From NCBI RefSeq assembly GCF_019175365.1, contig NZ_CP059572.1, positions 992,001-1,056,000 of the forward strand: DNA of 64,000 nucleotides, written 5' to 3'. Of the stretch, positions 42,716 through 52,513 are shown in pieces. How positions within the stretch are numbered: the first letter of the stretch is position 1; every line of letters starts with the position of its first letter. Under the pieces are notes generated by a model. It was not told the origin of the DNA and ran no database searches. It saw nothing but the letters and a program-made list of their open reading frames with translations. Both the position numbers and the translations under genes were made by a program. Source of the DNA: Actinomadura graeca (GTDB taxonomy: Bacteria; Actinomycetota; Actinomycetes; Streptosporangiales; Streptosporangiaceae).

Positions 42716-42809
42716 GACGATCACTCTGGGACGTCAAGCGCGCTTGAGGTCAAGCCCCCGGCCGGTCCTCGCCCGCGGCCCCTCGCCGGCGGCGGTGACG
42801 GTGCCCCGC

Positions 42810-43568
42810 TCAGCTGGATCGGAGACGGTCCCTCTCCCGCAGCGCCCGGGACAGGGTGAGCGCCGCGGTGTGGACGGCGGGGGCGACGGCCGTCAGGCGC
42901 ATCCGTCCCGACCGCCCCGACACCGACAGCGCGCCGAGGGCCTCGCCGTCCGGGCCGAGGACCGGGCTCGCGGCGCAGACGATGCCGAGGCCGGACTCCT
43001 CGCGGTCGTAGGCGACGCCCTCCTCGCGGATCCGGTCCAGCTCCCGGGCCAGCAGCCCCGGCGCGGCGACGCTGCGGCCGCTCGCCCGCGGCAGCCCGGC
43101 GTCGAGGACGGCCCGCACGACGTCCGGCGGGGAGAACGCGAGGATCGCCTTGCCGACCCCGGTCACGTGCGCCGGGAGCCGCCCCCCGACCTCCGACGGC
43201 ATCGGCGGGCCGCCGGGCGAGCCGAGGATCTCGACGTAGACGACCTCGGCGCCCTCCAGGACCGCCAGGTGGACGGTCTGCCGCGTCGCCTCCCGCAGGT
43301 CGGACATGTACGGGACGGCCGCGTCCCGCAGGACCCGCTGGCGGGGGACCCGCTGGCCGATCTCGAACAGCCGCAGCCCCAGCCGCACCCTGGTCCCCTG
43401 CCGCTCCAGCAGCCCGGCCTCCACGAGGTCGAGCGCGATCCGGTGCGCCGTCGACCTCGGCAGCCCGCTGCGCCGCGCCAGCTCGGCCGCGCCGAGGCCG
43501 TCGTCGTCCGCGCGGAACGCGGTCAGCACCGCGACCGCGCGCCGGAGGAAGGAGCCGTCGGACGTCAT
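42810..43568 (-). CDS. IclR-family transcriptional regulator
   Basis: A 252-residue IclR regulator with a winged helix (LGAAELARRSGLPRSTAHRI) and an effector domain containing RQTVHLAVLEG, EVVYVEILGS, PAHVTGVGKAILAF and YDREESGLGIVCAASPV. It is divergent from the catabolic operon at 43682, which it probably controls in response to an aromatic or pathway intermediate. ATG 43568 was chosen for a normal N-terminus. Confidence 0.9.
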   Translation of the reverse strand: MTSDGSFLRRAVAVLTAFRADDDGLGAAELARRSGLPRSTAHRIALDLVEAGLLERQGTRVRLGLRLFEIGQRVPRQRVLRDAAVPYMSDLREATRQTVHLAVLEGAEVVYVEILGSPGGPPMPSEVGGRLPAHVTGVGKAILAFSPPDVVRAVLDAGLPRASGRSVAAPGLLARELDRIREEGVAYDREESGLGIVCAASPVLGPDGEALGALSVSGRSGRMRLTAVAPAVHTAALTLSRALRERDRLRSS

Positions 43569-43594
43569 GCCCCCACTGTAGGAGGAGCCGGAAA

Positions 43595-43617
43595 GGGACG
43601 TCCCACCTGGCGGGACG
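43595..43617 (+). promoter_or_regulatory. Candidate IclR operator upstream of the meta-cleavage genes
   Basis: GGGACGTCCC (43595-43604) is a perfect 10-bp palindrome and overlaps CGTCCC-ACCTGGC-GGGACG (43599-43617), a 6-bp inverted repeat with a 7-bp centre. It is in the 113-bp gap between the IclR gene and the divergent hydratase gene. Which half is used is not known. Confidence 0.45.
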
Positions 43618-43681
43618 CGGACGTTGCCGCACGGTGCCCCGCGGGGCGAGGCTCGGTCGCGACGACGATGAAAGGACCCCC

Positions 43682-44476
43682 ATGGACGCGGACTCGGTGG
43701 AGAAGGCCGCGGGCACGCTGCTCGACGCGTACGCCGGCGGCACTCCACTCCCCCCTCTGACGGCGGGCCATCCGGATATGTCGGTCGCCGACGCCTATGC
43801 GATCCAGTTCGCCCAGGTGTCGGCGTGGACGTCCGGCGGCGCGCGGATCAAGGGCCACAAGGTCGGGCTGACCTCGGCCGCGATGCAGCGGCAGCTCGGC
43901 GTCGACCAGCCGGACTCCGGGGTACTGCTGGACTCGATGTTCCTGCCCGAGAACACCCCGATCGACCCCGGCCGGTTCCTCCAGCCGCGGATCGAGCCGG
44001 AGATCGCGTTCGTGCTGGGCCGCCCGCTGCGCGGGCCGGGGGTGACCGCGGCCGACGCCGTCGCCGCCGTCGACTTCGTGCTGCCCGCCCTGGAGATCAT
44101 CGACTCCCGGATCGCGGACTGGCGGATCACCATCGCCGACACGATCGCCGACAACGCCTCCAGCGGCGGCGTCGTGCTCGGCACGGGCCCCGCCCGGCTG
44201 GACGCGCTGGACCTCGCCCTCACCGGGTGCCTGCTGCACCGCGGCGGCGAGCTGATCGACACCGGCGCGGGCGGCGCCGTCCTCGGCTCGCCGGTCAACG
44301 CGCTGGTGTGGCTGGCCAACGTGCTCGGCGAGCGGGGGGAGACACTGGAGGCCGGGCACGTGGTGCTGCCCGGCTCGGTCACCGCGGCCGTCCCGGTCGC
44401 GCCCGGCGACGTCTTCACCGCGACGTTCGGCGGGATCGGCTCCGTGACCGCCCGGTTCGGGAGGGAGCGGACATGA
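43682..44476 (+). CDS. mhpD: 2-keto-4-pentenoate hydratase
   Basis: A 264-residue enzyme that hydrates 2-hydroxypenta-2,4-dienoate-type dienols to 4-hydroxy-2-oxoacids. [33 protein letters not shown] and [21 protein letters not shown] are MhpD/HsaE signature segments, with Glu pairs coordinating Mg. ATG 43682 follows AAAGGA. It begins a three-gene operon with ATGA overlap to the dehydrogenase. Confidence 0.92.
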   Translation: MDADSVEKAAGTLLDAYAGGTPLPPLTAGHPDMSVADAYAIQFAQVSAWTSGGARIKGHKVGLTSAAMQRQLGVDQPDSGVLLDSMFLPENTPIDPGRFLQPRIEPEIAFVLGRPLRGPGVTAADAVAAVDFVLPALEIIDSRIADWRITIADTIADNASSGGVVLGTGPARLDALDLALTGCLLHRGGELIDTGAGGAVLGSPVNALVWLANVLGERGETLEAGHVVLPGSVTAAVPVAPGDVFTATFGGIGSVTARFGRERT

Positions 44477-45387
44477 GCGGAGGACCCATGGACAGGCTGA
44501 CCGCGGCGATCGTCGGGCCCGGCAACATCGGCACCGACCTGCTCGTCAAGCTGCTGCGCAGCGAGCTGATCGACGTCCACTCGATGGTCGGGGTGGACCC
44601 GGCGTCCGACGGGCTGGCACGCGCCCGCACGCTGGGCGTGCCCGCCTCGGACGAGGGCGTGGACTGGCTGCTGGCGCAGCCGGACCTGCCCGACCTGGTC
44701 TTCGAGGCCACGTCCGCGAAGGCGCACCTGGCCAACGCGCCGCGCTACGCCGCCGCCGGCGTCACCGCCATCGACCTCACGCCCGCCGCCGCCGGGCCGT
44801 TCGTGTGCCCGCCGGTGAACCTGGACACCCTGTCGGACGCCCCGAACCTCAACATGATCACGTGCGGGGGGCAGGCGACGATCCCGATCGTGCACGCCGT
44901 CTCGTCGGTGGTGCCGGTGTCCTACGCCGAGATCGTCGCGTCGATCGCCTCGCGGTCGGCGGGGCCCGGCACCCGCGCCAACATCGACGAGTTCACCGAG
45001 ACCACCGCCCGCGCCATCGAGCAGGTCGGCGGCGCCGCCCGCGGCAAGGCGATCATCATCCTGAACCCGGTGTCGCCGCCGATGATCATGCGGGACACGG
45101 TGTACTGCGCCATCCCGGCCGACGCCGACACCGCGGCCGTCTCCGCCTCGATCGAGGCGATGGCCGCCGAGGTCGCCGTCTACGTCCCCGGCTACACGCT
45201 GCGCGCCGAGCCGCAGTTCGACGGGCCCCGCGACATCTGGAACGGGATGGCCCGCGTCGCGGTGTTCCTGGAGGTCCGCGGCAACGGGGACCACCTGCCG
45301 CCGTGGGCGGGGAACCTGGACATCATGACCGCCGCCGCGGCCCGCGTGGGCGAGCAGCTGGCACGCAGGAAGGTCGCCGCCACATGA
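44473..45387 (+). CDS. mhpF: Acetaldehyde dehydrogenase (acetylating)
   Basis: A 304-residue enzyme. [16 protein letters not shown] is the NAD-binding glycine motif and [16 protein letters not shown] contains the catalytic Cys. It converts acetaldehyde (or propionaldehyde) to acyl-CoA and normally channels substrate from the partner aldolase. ATG 44473 overlaps the hydratase stop; ATG 44488 is an alternative. It also overlaps the aldolase start. Confidence 0.93.
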   Translation: MSGGPMDRLTAAIVGPGNIGTDLLVKLLRSELIDVHSMVGVDPASDGLARARTLGVPASDEGVDWLLAQPDLPDLVFEATSAKAHLANAPRYAAAGVTAIDLTPAAAGPFVCPPVNLDTLSDAPNLNMITCGGQATIPIVHAVSSVVPVSYAEIVASIASRSAGPGTRANIDEFTETTARAIEQVGGAARGKAIIILNPVSPPMIMRDTVYCAIPADADTAAVSASIEAMAAEVAVYVPGYTLRAEPQFDGPRDIWNGMARVAVFLEVRGNGDHLPPWAGNLDIMTAAAARVGEQLARRKVAAT

Positions 45388-46406
45388 GCGAGAAGATCAG
45401 GATCACCGACTCCACGCTGCGGGACGGCAGCCACGCGATGGCGCACCGCTTCACCGAGGAGCAGGTCCGCGGCGTCGTGCACGCCCTGGACCGCGCGGGC
45501 GTGGAGGTCATCGAGGTCACGCACGGCGACGGGCTCGGCGGCTCGTCGTTCAACTACGGCTTCTCGCTGGAGGACGACATCTCGCTGGTCGCCGCCGCGG
45601 TGGACGAGGCGGCCGCCGCGAAGATCGCCGTCCTGCTGCTGCCGGGCCTCGGGACCGTGGAGGACCTGCGGAAGGCGCACGGGGCCGGCGCGTCCGTCGC
45701 CCGGATCGCCACCCACTGCACCGAGGCGGACGTGTCGCTCCAGCACTTCGCCGCCGCCCGCGACCTCGGCATGGAGACCGTCGGTTTCCTGATGCTCTCG
45801 CACCGCGTCGGGCCGGAGGCGCTGGCGGCGCAGGCCCGGATCATGGTGGACGGCGGCGCCCAGTGCGTCTACGTCGTCGACTCGGCGGGCGCGCTCGTCC
45901 TCGGCGACGCGCAGGAGCGGATCAGCGCCCTGGTCAGGGAGATCGGGCACGAGGCGCAGGTCGGCTTCCACGGCCACCAGAACCTCTCGCTCGGCGTCGC
46001 GAACTCCGTCCTGGCGCAGCAGAACGGCGCCCGGCAGATCGACGGGGCGCTGTGCGCCCTCGGGGCGGGCGCGGGCAACTCCCCCACCGAGGTGCTCGTC
46101 GCGACGTTCGAGCGGCTCGGCGTCCCGACCGGCGTGGACGTCCAGGGCGCGCTCGCCGCGGCCGACGACGTGGTCAAGCCGTTCCTGCACCGGCTCCCGT
46201 TCGCCGACCGCGGCGCGATCACGCAGGGGTACGCGGGCGTGTACTCCAGCTTCCTGCTGCACGCCGAGCGCGCGGCCGAGCGCTACGGGGTGCCCGCGCA
46301 CGAGATCCTGCAGCGGGTCGGCGAGGCCGGCTACGTCGGCGGGCAGGAGGACATGATCATCGACGTGGCGCTCGGGCTGGTCGCCGAGCGGGACCGCGCG
46401 TCCTGA
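45384..46406 (+). CDS. mhpE: 4-hydroxy-2-oxovalerate aldolase
   Basis: A 340-residue HMG-CoA-lyase-like aldolase (also called BphI, DmpG or HsaF). [13 protein letters not shown] gives the catalytic Arg-Asp and metal Asp, and [16 protein letters not shown] gives the two metal His. It splits 4-hydroxy-2-oxoacids to pyruvate and an aldehyde, which the coupled dehydrogenase consumes. Start overlaps the dehydrogenase stop (ATGA). No ring-cleavage dioxygenase was found in the window, so upstream steps are elsewhere. Confidence 0.94.
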   Translation: MSEKIRITDSTLRDGSHAMAHRFTEEQVRGVVHALDRAGVEVIEVTHGDGLGGSSFNYGFSLEDDISLVAAAVDEAAAAKIAVLLLPGLGTVEDLRKAHGAGASVARIATHCTEADVSLQHFAAARDLGMETVGFLMLSHRVGPEALAAQARIMVDGGAQCVYVVDSAGALVLGDAQERISALVREIGHEAQVGFHGHQNLSLGVANSVLAQQNGARQIDGALCALGAGAGNSPTEVLVATFERLGVPTGVDVQGALAAADDVVKPFLHRLPFADRGAITQGYAGVYSSFLLHAERAAERYGVPAHEILQRVGEAGYVGGQEDMIIDVALGLVAERDRAS

Positions 46407-46480
46407 TCCGGCGCGGGGGGCGGGCCGGCCCCGCCTCCCGCACGGGCCCGGCCTTCCGCACGGCCCGCCTCCCGCACGGG

Positions 46481-48082
46481 TCAGCGGGCGGGTGCCCCGG
46501 TCCGCGGGTCGAGGACGAGCCTGCCGGCGCGCGGGCGGCGGAGGTCGAACAGGCCGTCCAGCGTGCCGGCGCGGGCGTCGAAGGACGCGTCGCCGACTCG
46601 TCCGAGGCCCCAGTTGTCCTCGATGAACCTCAGCACCGACGTCTGCTCGGTGAAGCGGTGATCGACATGGTTCACCCTCGCGTACGGGGAGACGACGAGC
46701 AGCGGCAGGCGCTGGCTCGGGCCGCAGCGGTCCTGGTACCCGCCGGCGGGCGGCGGTCCCGCCGCGCACTGCGGGGAGTCGGCCGCCGCGTCGGCCGAGC
46801 CGTTGAGGATCACCGGCGCCCGGTGGTCGTACCAGCCGTCGGAGTCGTCGTAGGCGAGGACGATCGCGGTGGATCGCCACTCCGGTGACCGCTGGATCCG
46901 GTTGACGGCCGTGACGACGAAGCGCTGCTCGTCCAGCGGGTCGGAGTAGGCGGCGTGCCCGTCCTGGTAGGCGGGGGCCTTGAGGAAGCTGACGGCGGGC
47001 ATGTGCCCGGCGCCGAGCGCGGTGTCGAAGTCGGCGAGGTCGTACTGGTGGTTGGCCTGGTCGGTGCGGCCGATCGCGGCGGGCGAGGACGGCGGCAGGT
47101 GCTTCTCGTTCGCCGTCGAGGCGTAGTACTGGAACGGCTCGTGGTGCGGGACGTAGTCGACGACGGGGTTCCCGCCGATGTTCTCGTGGGCCGCGCCGCA
47201 GACCGCGTACCCGTTCGCCTTGCCCGTCGGCCGGAACCCGCCCTGGAACCAGCCCCAGGTGACCCCCTGGGCGTTGAGCAGGTCCCCGACGTTCCGGCCG
47301 GTCATCACCGCCAGGTTGTTGTGGGCGGTGTGGTTCTTGGCCGAGCAGTCGTCGAAGGCGGGCTGCGGGTCGTTGATGACCGTCCCGACGCCGTTCCCGT
47401 CCGGGGACTGGACGACGGTGGCGTCCGTCACCCGCTCGTGGGTGTAGGGGTCCACGGCGTGGGCGCCGTGGGTCTGGCCGGAGACCAGGTCGAGCGCGCC
47501 CGGCGTGGACGGCCCGAAGACCGTGTCCCACGAGGCGTCGCTCATCGCGTAGTGCTGCGCGTAGTTCCACATCGCGGTGACGGTGTTGCCGTCGTAGTAG
47601 TCCATGACCAGGCCGGGCGCGCCGTAGAGGATCGGCTGCCCGGTGCACTTGTCGTGCTCGGTGAACTCGACGAACCGGTCCATCCGCCCGCCGTTCACGG
47701 CTTTCTGCTCGTTGGCGTACGAGTGGTCCTGGTCGCAGGTGAGCGCCTGCTCGTGGGTGAGGCGCCTCGGGTCGTACCGGTTGGGGTTGTGCTCGCGCAG
47801 CCGCCTGGTCAGCCCGTCGACGCGGGGGGTGTGCCGCGCCGGGGCGAACCTCGTCCCGTCGGTGTTGGCGGCCTTCGGGTAGGTGCCGAAGTAGTGGTCG
47901 AAGGAGATGTTCTCGCCGAAGATGACGACGACGTGCTCGATCGGCGTCCGGGGGCCCCGCGGCGCGCGGGCGGCGGTGCGGGCCGTCCCCTGCCCGCCGG
48001 GCGGGGCGCACCCCGGGACCGCCGCGAGCGCGAGCGCCGCCGCCGCGCCGGCGGCCCGCCGCCTCCACGTTCCCGGGCCCAT
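46481..48082 (-). CDS. Alkaline phosphatase-family phosphoesterase (phospholipase C-like)
   Basis: A 533-residue secreted enzyme of PF04185. A signal with lipobox-like AAVPGCAPPG, then VVVIFGENISFDHYFGTYP (metal and nucleophile region), QDHSYANEQ, and a C-terminal VLAYDDSDGWYDH and LLVVSPYARVNHVDH. Relatives are phospholipase C and acid phosphatase AcpA. It hydrolyses phosphate esters in the envelope. It is 9 bp from the EfeB gene and may be read through from that operon. Confidence 0.88.
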   Translation of the reverse strand: MGPGTWRRRAAGAAAALALAAVPGCAPPGGQGTARTAARAPRGPRTPIEHVVVIFGENISFDHYFGTYPKAANTDGTRFAPARHTPRVDGLTRRLREHNPNRYDPRRLTHEQALTCDQDHSYANEQKAVNGGRMDRFVEFTEHDKCTGQPILYGAPGLVMDYYDGNTVTAMWNYAQHYAMSDASWDTVFGPSTPGALDLVSGQTHGAHAVDPYTHERVTDATVVQSPDGNGVGTVINDPQPAFDDCSAKNHTAHNNLAVMTGRNVGDLLNAQGVTWGWFQGGFRPTGKANGYAVCGAAHENIGGNPVVDYVPHHEPFQYYASTANEKHLPPSSPAAIGRTDQANHQYDLADFDTALGAGHMPAVSFLKAPAYQDGHAAYSDPLDEQRFVVTAVNRIQRSPEWRSTAIVLAYDDSDGWYDHRAPVILNGSADAAADSPQCAAGPPPAGGYQDRCGPSQRLPLLVVSPYARVNHVDHRFTEQTSVLRFIEDNWGLGRVGDASFDARAGTLDGLFDLRRPRAGRLVLDPRTGAPAR

Positions 48083-48091
48083 GCCGCGACC

Positions 48092-49288
48092 TTAGATGAT
48101 CAGACCGCGGCCGAGGAAGCCCGACGCGTCGCGCACGCCCGGGAGCACCAGGAAGTAGCCGCCGCCGAACGGGCGGACGTAGTCGGTCAGCGGCTCGCCC
48201 GCCAGCCGGTCCTGCACCGCCTCGAACTGGCGCCGCAGGTCCCGCTGGTAGGCGGTGAAGATCAGGCCCATGTCGAGGTCGCCGGCGCCGTCCACGCCGC
48301 GGTCGTAGCTGAAGCCGCGGCGCAGGATCCGGCTTCCGGAGGTCGCGGGCGTGCGCGGGTTGGCGCGCCGGATGTGGCTGGTCAGCGGGATGACCTCGCC
48401 GGCCGGGTCCTCGGCGTAGCGGGGCTCGTCGGTCTCGCGGACGCCGTCCAGGGGCGCGCCGGTGTCGCGGGCGCGGCCGAACATCCGCTCCTGCTCGGGC
48501 AGCCCGACCCGGTCCCAGAACTCCACCAGCATCCGGATCAGCCGGATCGCCGCGTACGTGCCGCCGGCCGGGCCGTCCCGGCCGTCGAGCCAGACCAGCC
48601 GGTCCATCTCGCGGGGGTCGGACGCGTCGGGGTTGGCGGTGCCGTCCTTGAAGCCGAGGAGGTTGCGGGGCGCGCCGTCCGGCCGGGGCGGGCCGGAGAA
48701 GCCGCCGATCCGCCACCGGAGCTGCGCGGCGCCGCGGGTGTGCCGGGTGATGTCGCGCAGCGCGTGCACGACCGTGTCCTCGTCGTCGGCCGACAGCTGG
48801 ACGCTGAGGTCGCCGTGGCACCAGCCGGGTTCGAGCGCGTCGTCGGGGAAGGTCCGCATCGGCACGAGCCCGGACGGCCTGCGTGCGGCCAGCCCGTAGC
48901 GGTCGTCGAACAGCGAGGCGCCGACGCCGACCGTCACCAGCAGCCCCCCGCCCGGCACGTCCGGGCCGAGGACGCCCGAGTCGGCGGGCGGCGCGGCGAT
49001 GCCGGGCTCGTCGGGCGGGCCGCCGGAGGTCAGGGCCCGGGCCCGCGCGGTGAGCGCGCGCATGAGGTCGGCGAGCTCGGCCCGGCCGCCGGCGATGACG
49101 TCGAACGCCGCGACGACGGTACGGCGCCTCGGCTCCTCCAGGACGCCCGCCTGGTGCTCGCCGTGGAAGCCTCGCGCGGGGGGCGCGGGACGGGCCGGAC
49201 CCGCGGCCGCCGATCCCGCCGCGAGGCCCGCCGCCCCGGTGGCCCCGGCGGCGAGCGCGCCGCGCAGGAACGTCCGCCTGCCGGTCAC
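48092..49288 (-). CDS. efeB: EfeB-type DyP peroxidase / deferrochelatase
   Basis: A 398-residue dye-decolorising peroxidase with a twin-arginine signal ([17 protein letters not shown]), the DyP motif [11 protein letters not shown] with catalytic Asp, and a C-terminal [15 protein letters not shown]. It takes heme iron or oxidises substrates outside the membrane in the EfeUOB ferrous-iron system. GTG 49288 overlaps the EfeO stop by GTGA. No EfeU permease was seen beside it. Confidence 0.93.
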   Translation of the reverse strand: MTGRRTFLRGALAAGATGAAGLAAGSAAAGPARPAPPARGFHGEHQAGVLEEPRRRTVVAAFDVIAGGRAELADLMRALTARARALTSGGPPDEPGIAAPPADSGVLGPDVPGGGLLVTVGVGASLFDDRYGLAARRPSGLVPMRTFPDDALEPGWCHGDLSVQLSADDEDTVVHALRDITRHTRGAAQLRWRIGGFSGPPRPDGAPRNLLGFKDGTANPDASDPREMDRLVWLDGRDGPAGGTYAAIRLIRMLVEFWDRVGLPEQERMFGRARDTGAPLDGVRETDEPRYAEDPAGEVIPLTSHIRRANPRTPATSGSRILRRGFSYDRGVDGAGDLDMGLIFTAYQRDLRRQFEAVQDRLAGEPLTDYVRPFGGGYFLVLPGVRDASGFLGRGLII

Positions 49289-50484
49289 CGGCCACCTCCC
49301 GTGACAGGGGGCGTGGGGGGTCGTGCACCCGCGGGGGTGCGCCTCGGCTCGGCGATGGTGGCGACGGACGCCAGCAGCTCGACCAGCCGCCCGGCCGTGC
49401 CGTTCAGGCGCTCGCGCTCCTCCCTGGACAGCCGCGCGAGCGACGACCACCCCTCCAGCAGCGCCCCGAGCCGGTCCATCCAGCGGTCCACCTCGCCCAG
49501 GGCGGGGAACCGCGGGCGCAGGACGGGGCGGAGCAGCCCGACGACCTCGCGGGTGCCCGCCAGGTCCGCCGCCGCCGTCCGCAGCGCGGTGCCGCTGCCC
49601 TGGTCGGCGGCGCCGGTGAGCTGGAGGCGCAGCGTGTCCTCCAGGATCTCGTGGGCGCGCAGCGGGAGGTCGGCGGGGTCGACGCGCTCGCCCGCGAACG
49701 CCGTCCGCAGGGCGCGGACGTCGCGGGCGAGACGGTCGGCGACCGGCGCGAGCGCGGCCATCGGCTCGCCGCGCCACAGCCCGCGCTCCAGCCGGTGGAA
49801 GCCGGTGAAACCCGCGTCGCGGACGCCGCGGGGCAGCCCGTCCGGCAGGCCGTCGACGGCGTCGCCGAGGTCGCCGAACGCCCCGTAGGCCGCGCCCAGC
49901 CGCGCGTAGGCGAGATGGGCGGACGTCCAAGCGGCCTTCGCGGCGCGCCGGTCCCGCAGGCGGACGGCGGCGCGCAGCCCGTCCGTCCTGGCGGCGAGAC
50001 GGCCGAGCCCCGCCGCGACGTGCCGCTCGTACGCGCGGGCCGGGCCGTACAGGTCGTTCTCGCCGACGGGGACGACCGCCGGGCCGCCCCGTCCCGGCCC
50101 GGTGACGCGGACCGGCGGGCCCGTCACCGGGTCGACGGCGCCGTGGTCGGCGCAGCGGAGCGCGTACACCCCGGCGCCGAGCCGGACGCGCATCGGGCGG
50201 ACGGTCCCCGGCGCGAGACCCTCGATCTCCGCGTACACCGCGCCGCTCCCCGCGTCGACCAGCGCGACCTCCGCGACGGCGCTGCCGCCGTTGCGCAGCA
50301 TCAGCGTCTGCCGTCCCGCGCGTGCGGGCGTCCAACCGGCGCCGCACCGGCCCGCCGCCGCCTCGACCACCCCGCGGGCCGCCATGCCGCGCGCGGGCCG
50401 CCCGGCGCCGCCCGCGGGCAGGCCGTCGCCCGCGGCCGCCGCCAGCAGCAGCGCCGCGCCGACGATCACGAAAACCGCACGCAT
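49285..50484 (-). CDS. efeO: EfeO-type iron uptake lipoprotein (cupredoxin plus M75)
   Basis: A 399-residue exported protein. Signal peptide about 1-19, an N-terminal cupredoxin-like domain to about 125 and a C-terminal M75 peptidase-like domain with [12 protein letters not shown] and the [14 protein letters not shown] metal motif. It presents ferrous iron to the EfeU permease. It is coupled to efeB by overlap. The absent EfeU may be elsewhere or replaced. Confidence 0.88.
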   Translation of the reverse strand: MRAVFVIVGAALLLAAAAGDGLPAGGAGRPARGMAARGVVEAAAGRCGAGWTPARAGRQTLMLRNGGSAVAEVALVDAGSGAVYAEIEGLAPGTVRPMRVRLGAGVYALRCADHGAVDPVTGPPVRVTGPGRGGPAVVPVGENDLYGPARAYERHVAAGLGRLAARTDGLRAAVRLRDRRAAKAAWTSAHLAYARLGAAYGAFGDLGDAVDGLPDGLPRGVRDAGFTGFHRLERGLWRGEPMAALAPVADRLARDVRALRTAFAGERVDPADLPLRAHEILEDTLRLQLTGAADQGSGTALRTAAADLAGTREVVGLLRPVLRPRFPALGEVDRWMDRLGALLEGWSSLARLSREERERLNGTAGRLVELLASVATIAEPRRTPAGARPPTPPVTGGGR

Positions 50485-50621
50485 GTCGCCGACACTCTAG
50501 AACCGGCGGGGCGCCGCGTCCGCCCGGACACGTGGCGGCGGCCGGAGAGGCGGCCGCCGCGGCGACGCATACGACGGTCCGCGTGAGGGGAGAGGGTGGG
50601 GGACGAGCAAAGGAGAACGCC

Positions 50622-51242
50622 ATGCTGGTCCGAGAGGCGATGACGTCCCCCGTCGTGACGATCCCGCCGGGCGCGACCGTGCGGCAGGCCGTCCGCGTCC
50701 TGGACGAGCACGAGATCACCGCGCTGCCCGTGGTGGACGGGCGGCGGCTGGTCGGCATCGTCAGCGAGATGGACCTGCTGCGCGGCGAGTTCGAGGCCGA
50801 CCCCCGCGCGTTCGCCCGCCCGGTGGCGACGCCCGGGACGCCGTCGCCCCGCCACGTCGGGGACGTCATGACGCGGGACGTGCGGACCGCCCGCCCCACC
50901 ACCGACGTCGCCGAGCTGGCGGAGATGATGATGCGGACGCGGATCAAGAGCGTCCCGGTCCTGGACGGCCCCGACATCGTCGGGATCGTCGGCCGGCGCG
51001 ACCTCGTGGCGATCCTGGCGCGCGGCGACGCCCGCATCCGCGACGACGTCCTCGCGGCCATCGCCGAGTACGGCGCCGCGCCGTGGGACGTGTCCGTGGA
51101 CGACGGCGCCGTGGAGCTGCGCGGCTCGGCGGGCGAGTCCGCCCGGCGGATCGCCGAGGTGCTCGCCCGTACCGTCCCCGGCGTCACCCGGGTCTCCGTG
51201 CGGGCCCCGGGCGCGGGGCCCGCCTCCCCTCCCGCGCCGTAG
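50622..51242 (+). CDS. CBS-pair protein with C-terminal BON domain
   Basis: A 206-residue protein. Two CBS motifs ([41 protein letters not shown]) form a Bateman module for adenine nucleotides, followed by a BON-like stretch ([27 protein letters not shown]) that often binds membranes. ATG 50622 follows AAAGGAG. In actinomycetes such proteins are dormancy- or stress-induced. It is divergent from EfeO and precedes the sulfonate operon. Confidence 0.88.
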   Translation: MLVREAMTSPVVTIPPGATVRQAVRVLDEHEITALPVVDGRRLVGIVSEMDLLRGEFEADPRAFARPVATPGTPSPRHVGDVMTRDVRTARPTTDVAELAEMMMRTRIKSVPVLDGPDIVGIVGRRDLVAILARGDARIRDDVLAAIAEYGAAPWDVSVDDGAVELRGSAGESARRIAEVLARTVPGVTRVSVRAPGAGPASPPAP

Positions 51243-51252
51243 TGGGCGCGGC

Positions 51253-51315
51253 GGGGACCGGCCCGCACCGGCCCCACCCGGAGGGCGCCGTTCGACCGGA
51301 GCCGCAGTCGAACGG
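51253..51315 (+). promoter_or_regulatory. Two inverted repeats before the sulfonate operon
   Basis: GGGGACCGG (51253-51261) faces CCGGCCCC (51268-51275) with one bulge, and a second perfect 9-bp repeat CCGTTCGAC (51288-51296) / GTCGAACGG (51307-51315) has a 10-nt loop. Either may terminate the CBS transcript or be an operator; the A/T-rich stretch after it (51320-51350) suits a promoter. Confidence 0.45.
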
Positions 51316-51379
51316 CGATTCTCGATAAAAATGGTAGGAATAGTTGATTTCGGGCGGGTCCGCGTGTTCTGATACCGGC

Positions 51380-51457
51380 ATGCGTGTTCGGCTCTACCTC
51401 ATCCGGCGGCGCCACGTGGACCTCCTCCGCGTGGCCGCCGCCTGCTGTCCGGCCTGA
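51380..51457 (+). CDS. Cysteine-type regulatory leader peptide of the sulfonate operon
   Basis: A 25-residue ORF (begins [18 protein letters not shown], ends with two adjacent Cys codons before PA and TGA). The arrangement -R-R-H-V-D-L-x-R-V- followed by Cys-Cys near the stop matches the actinobacterial leader peptides found before sulfur-assimilation genes, where shortage of charged tRNA-Cys is sensed. It precedes the substrate-binding protein by 48 bp, and a hairpin overlaps its stop codon. Sequence pattern is seen; the sensing role is inferred from such families. Confidence 0.8.
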   Translation: MRVRLYLIRRRHVDLLRVAAACCPA

Positions 51458-51472
51458 CGATCTTCCAGGCCG
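51450..51472 (+). promoter_or_regulatory. Attenuator-like hairpin over the leader stop codon
   Basis: CGGCCTG (51450-51456) pairs perfectly with CAGGCCG (51466-51472) across a 9-nt loop, and covers the leader TGA. A ribosome stalled at the preceding Cys codons (51443-51448) would block or release it. No U tract follows, so translational or Rho-linked control is as likely as intrinsic termination. Confidence 0.55.
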
Positions 51473-51505
51473 TCCGCCGAACCACGCCCAGGGAGCGCTT
51501 TCCCC

Positions 51506-52513
51506 ATGTTCAAGAAGATCCTCGCGGCCGTGCTCGCGGTCGCGGCGGCCGGGTGCGGCACGTCCGCGCGCGGCGCCACCGCAGGTGTCAAGATCGGCTA
51601 CTTCCAGGGGGCCGTCACCGGGCCGGAGGCCATCGTCGCCGCCGACCCGGGACTCGCCTCCAAGGTGCCGGGCAAGATCGAGCTGCGGCCCATCGACAGC
51701 GGGGTCGCCGGCATGGCGCAGCTGCGCGCCGGGGCCTTCCCGTTCGTGTCCGGCGTCGGGAACCCGCCGTTCGTCGGCGCGTTCACCAGCGGCACCGACG
51801 TGCGGGCCGTGTACGTCCTCGGGATCGACGCCTCCGGGCTGGCCGTCCGGGACGGCGTCTCGGCGGGAGACCTGCGGAAGGTCGGCGTGCTCGTCGGCTC
51901 CACCCTGGACTTCCAGCTCCGCGGCTGGCTGACGTCGCAGGGCCGCACCGGGAAGGTGCAGGTCGCCGCCTTCGCCAGCGAGGCCGCCGAGGCGGCGGCG
52001 TGGAAGGCGGGCAAGATCGACGCCGTCTACATCAGCCAGTCGTACCTGCTGGACCTGCAGAAGCACGGCGCGCGGGTCCTGGTCCGCTCGACCGACATCG
52101 CCAAGCTCGGGTACGCGGCGGTCAACATGCTCGCCGTGTCGTCCTCCTACGCCGAGAAGCACCCGGACGTCGTGCAGGCGCTCGTCTGCCAGATCTCCAA
52201 GGCGGCGGCCCTCGTGAAGGGCCCGGAGGCGGAGAAGTACATCAGGCCCGCGGCCCGGTTCCAGGGCGTCAAGCCCGAGGACGCCATCGAGGCCACGCGG
52301 ACCTACCCCTACATCCCGGCCGCGGAGGAGGCGTCCTGGCTCAAGGGCCCGGACGGCAGGGTCGCCTCCGGCCGGCTCGTCAAGAACTTCACCCTCACCG
52401 CCGGGTTCCTCGTCGCGCAGGGCCGCGCGAAGAGCGTGCCCACGCCGGACGAGATCGCCGCCCACGTCGACCCGCGGTTCTGGGACAAGGCCCAGGCGGG
52501 AGGCTGCACGTGA
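51506..52513 (+). CDS. ABC transporter substrate-binding protein, sulfonate/taurine type
   Basis: A 335-residue lipoprotein: [19 protein letters not shown] has a lipobox with Cys17. The mature fold ([20 protein letters not shown], then [14 protein letters not shown] and [15 protein letters not shown]) matches the SsuA/TauA group that captures aliphatic sulfonates and similar anions. It starts the operon behind the leader peptide and overlaps the ATPase by GTGA. Ligand choice (taurine versus alkanesulfonate) is inferred from the TauD neighbour. Confidence 0.86.
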   Translation: MFKKILAAVLAVAAAGCGTSARGATAGVKIGYFQGAVTGPEAIVAADPGLASKVPGKIELRPIDSGVAGMAQLRAGAFPFVSGVGNPPFVGAFTSGTDVRAVYVLGIDASGLAVRDGVSAGDLRKVGVLVGSTLDFQLRGWLTSQGRTGKVQVAAFASEAAEAAAWKAGKIDAVYISQSYLLDLQKHGARVLVRSTDIAKLGYAAVNMLAVSSSYAEKHPDVVQALVCQISKAAALVKGPEAEKYIRPAARFQGVKPEDAIEATRTYPYIPAAEEASWLKGPDGRVASGRLVKNFTLTAGFLVAQGRAKSVPTPDEIAAHVDPRFWDKAQAGGCT

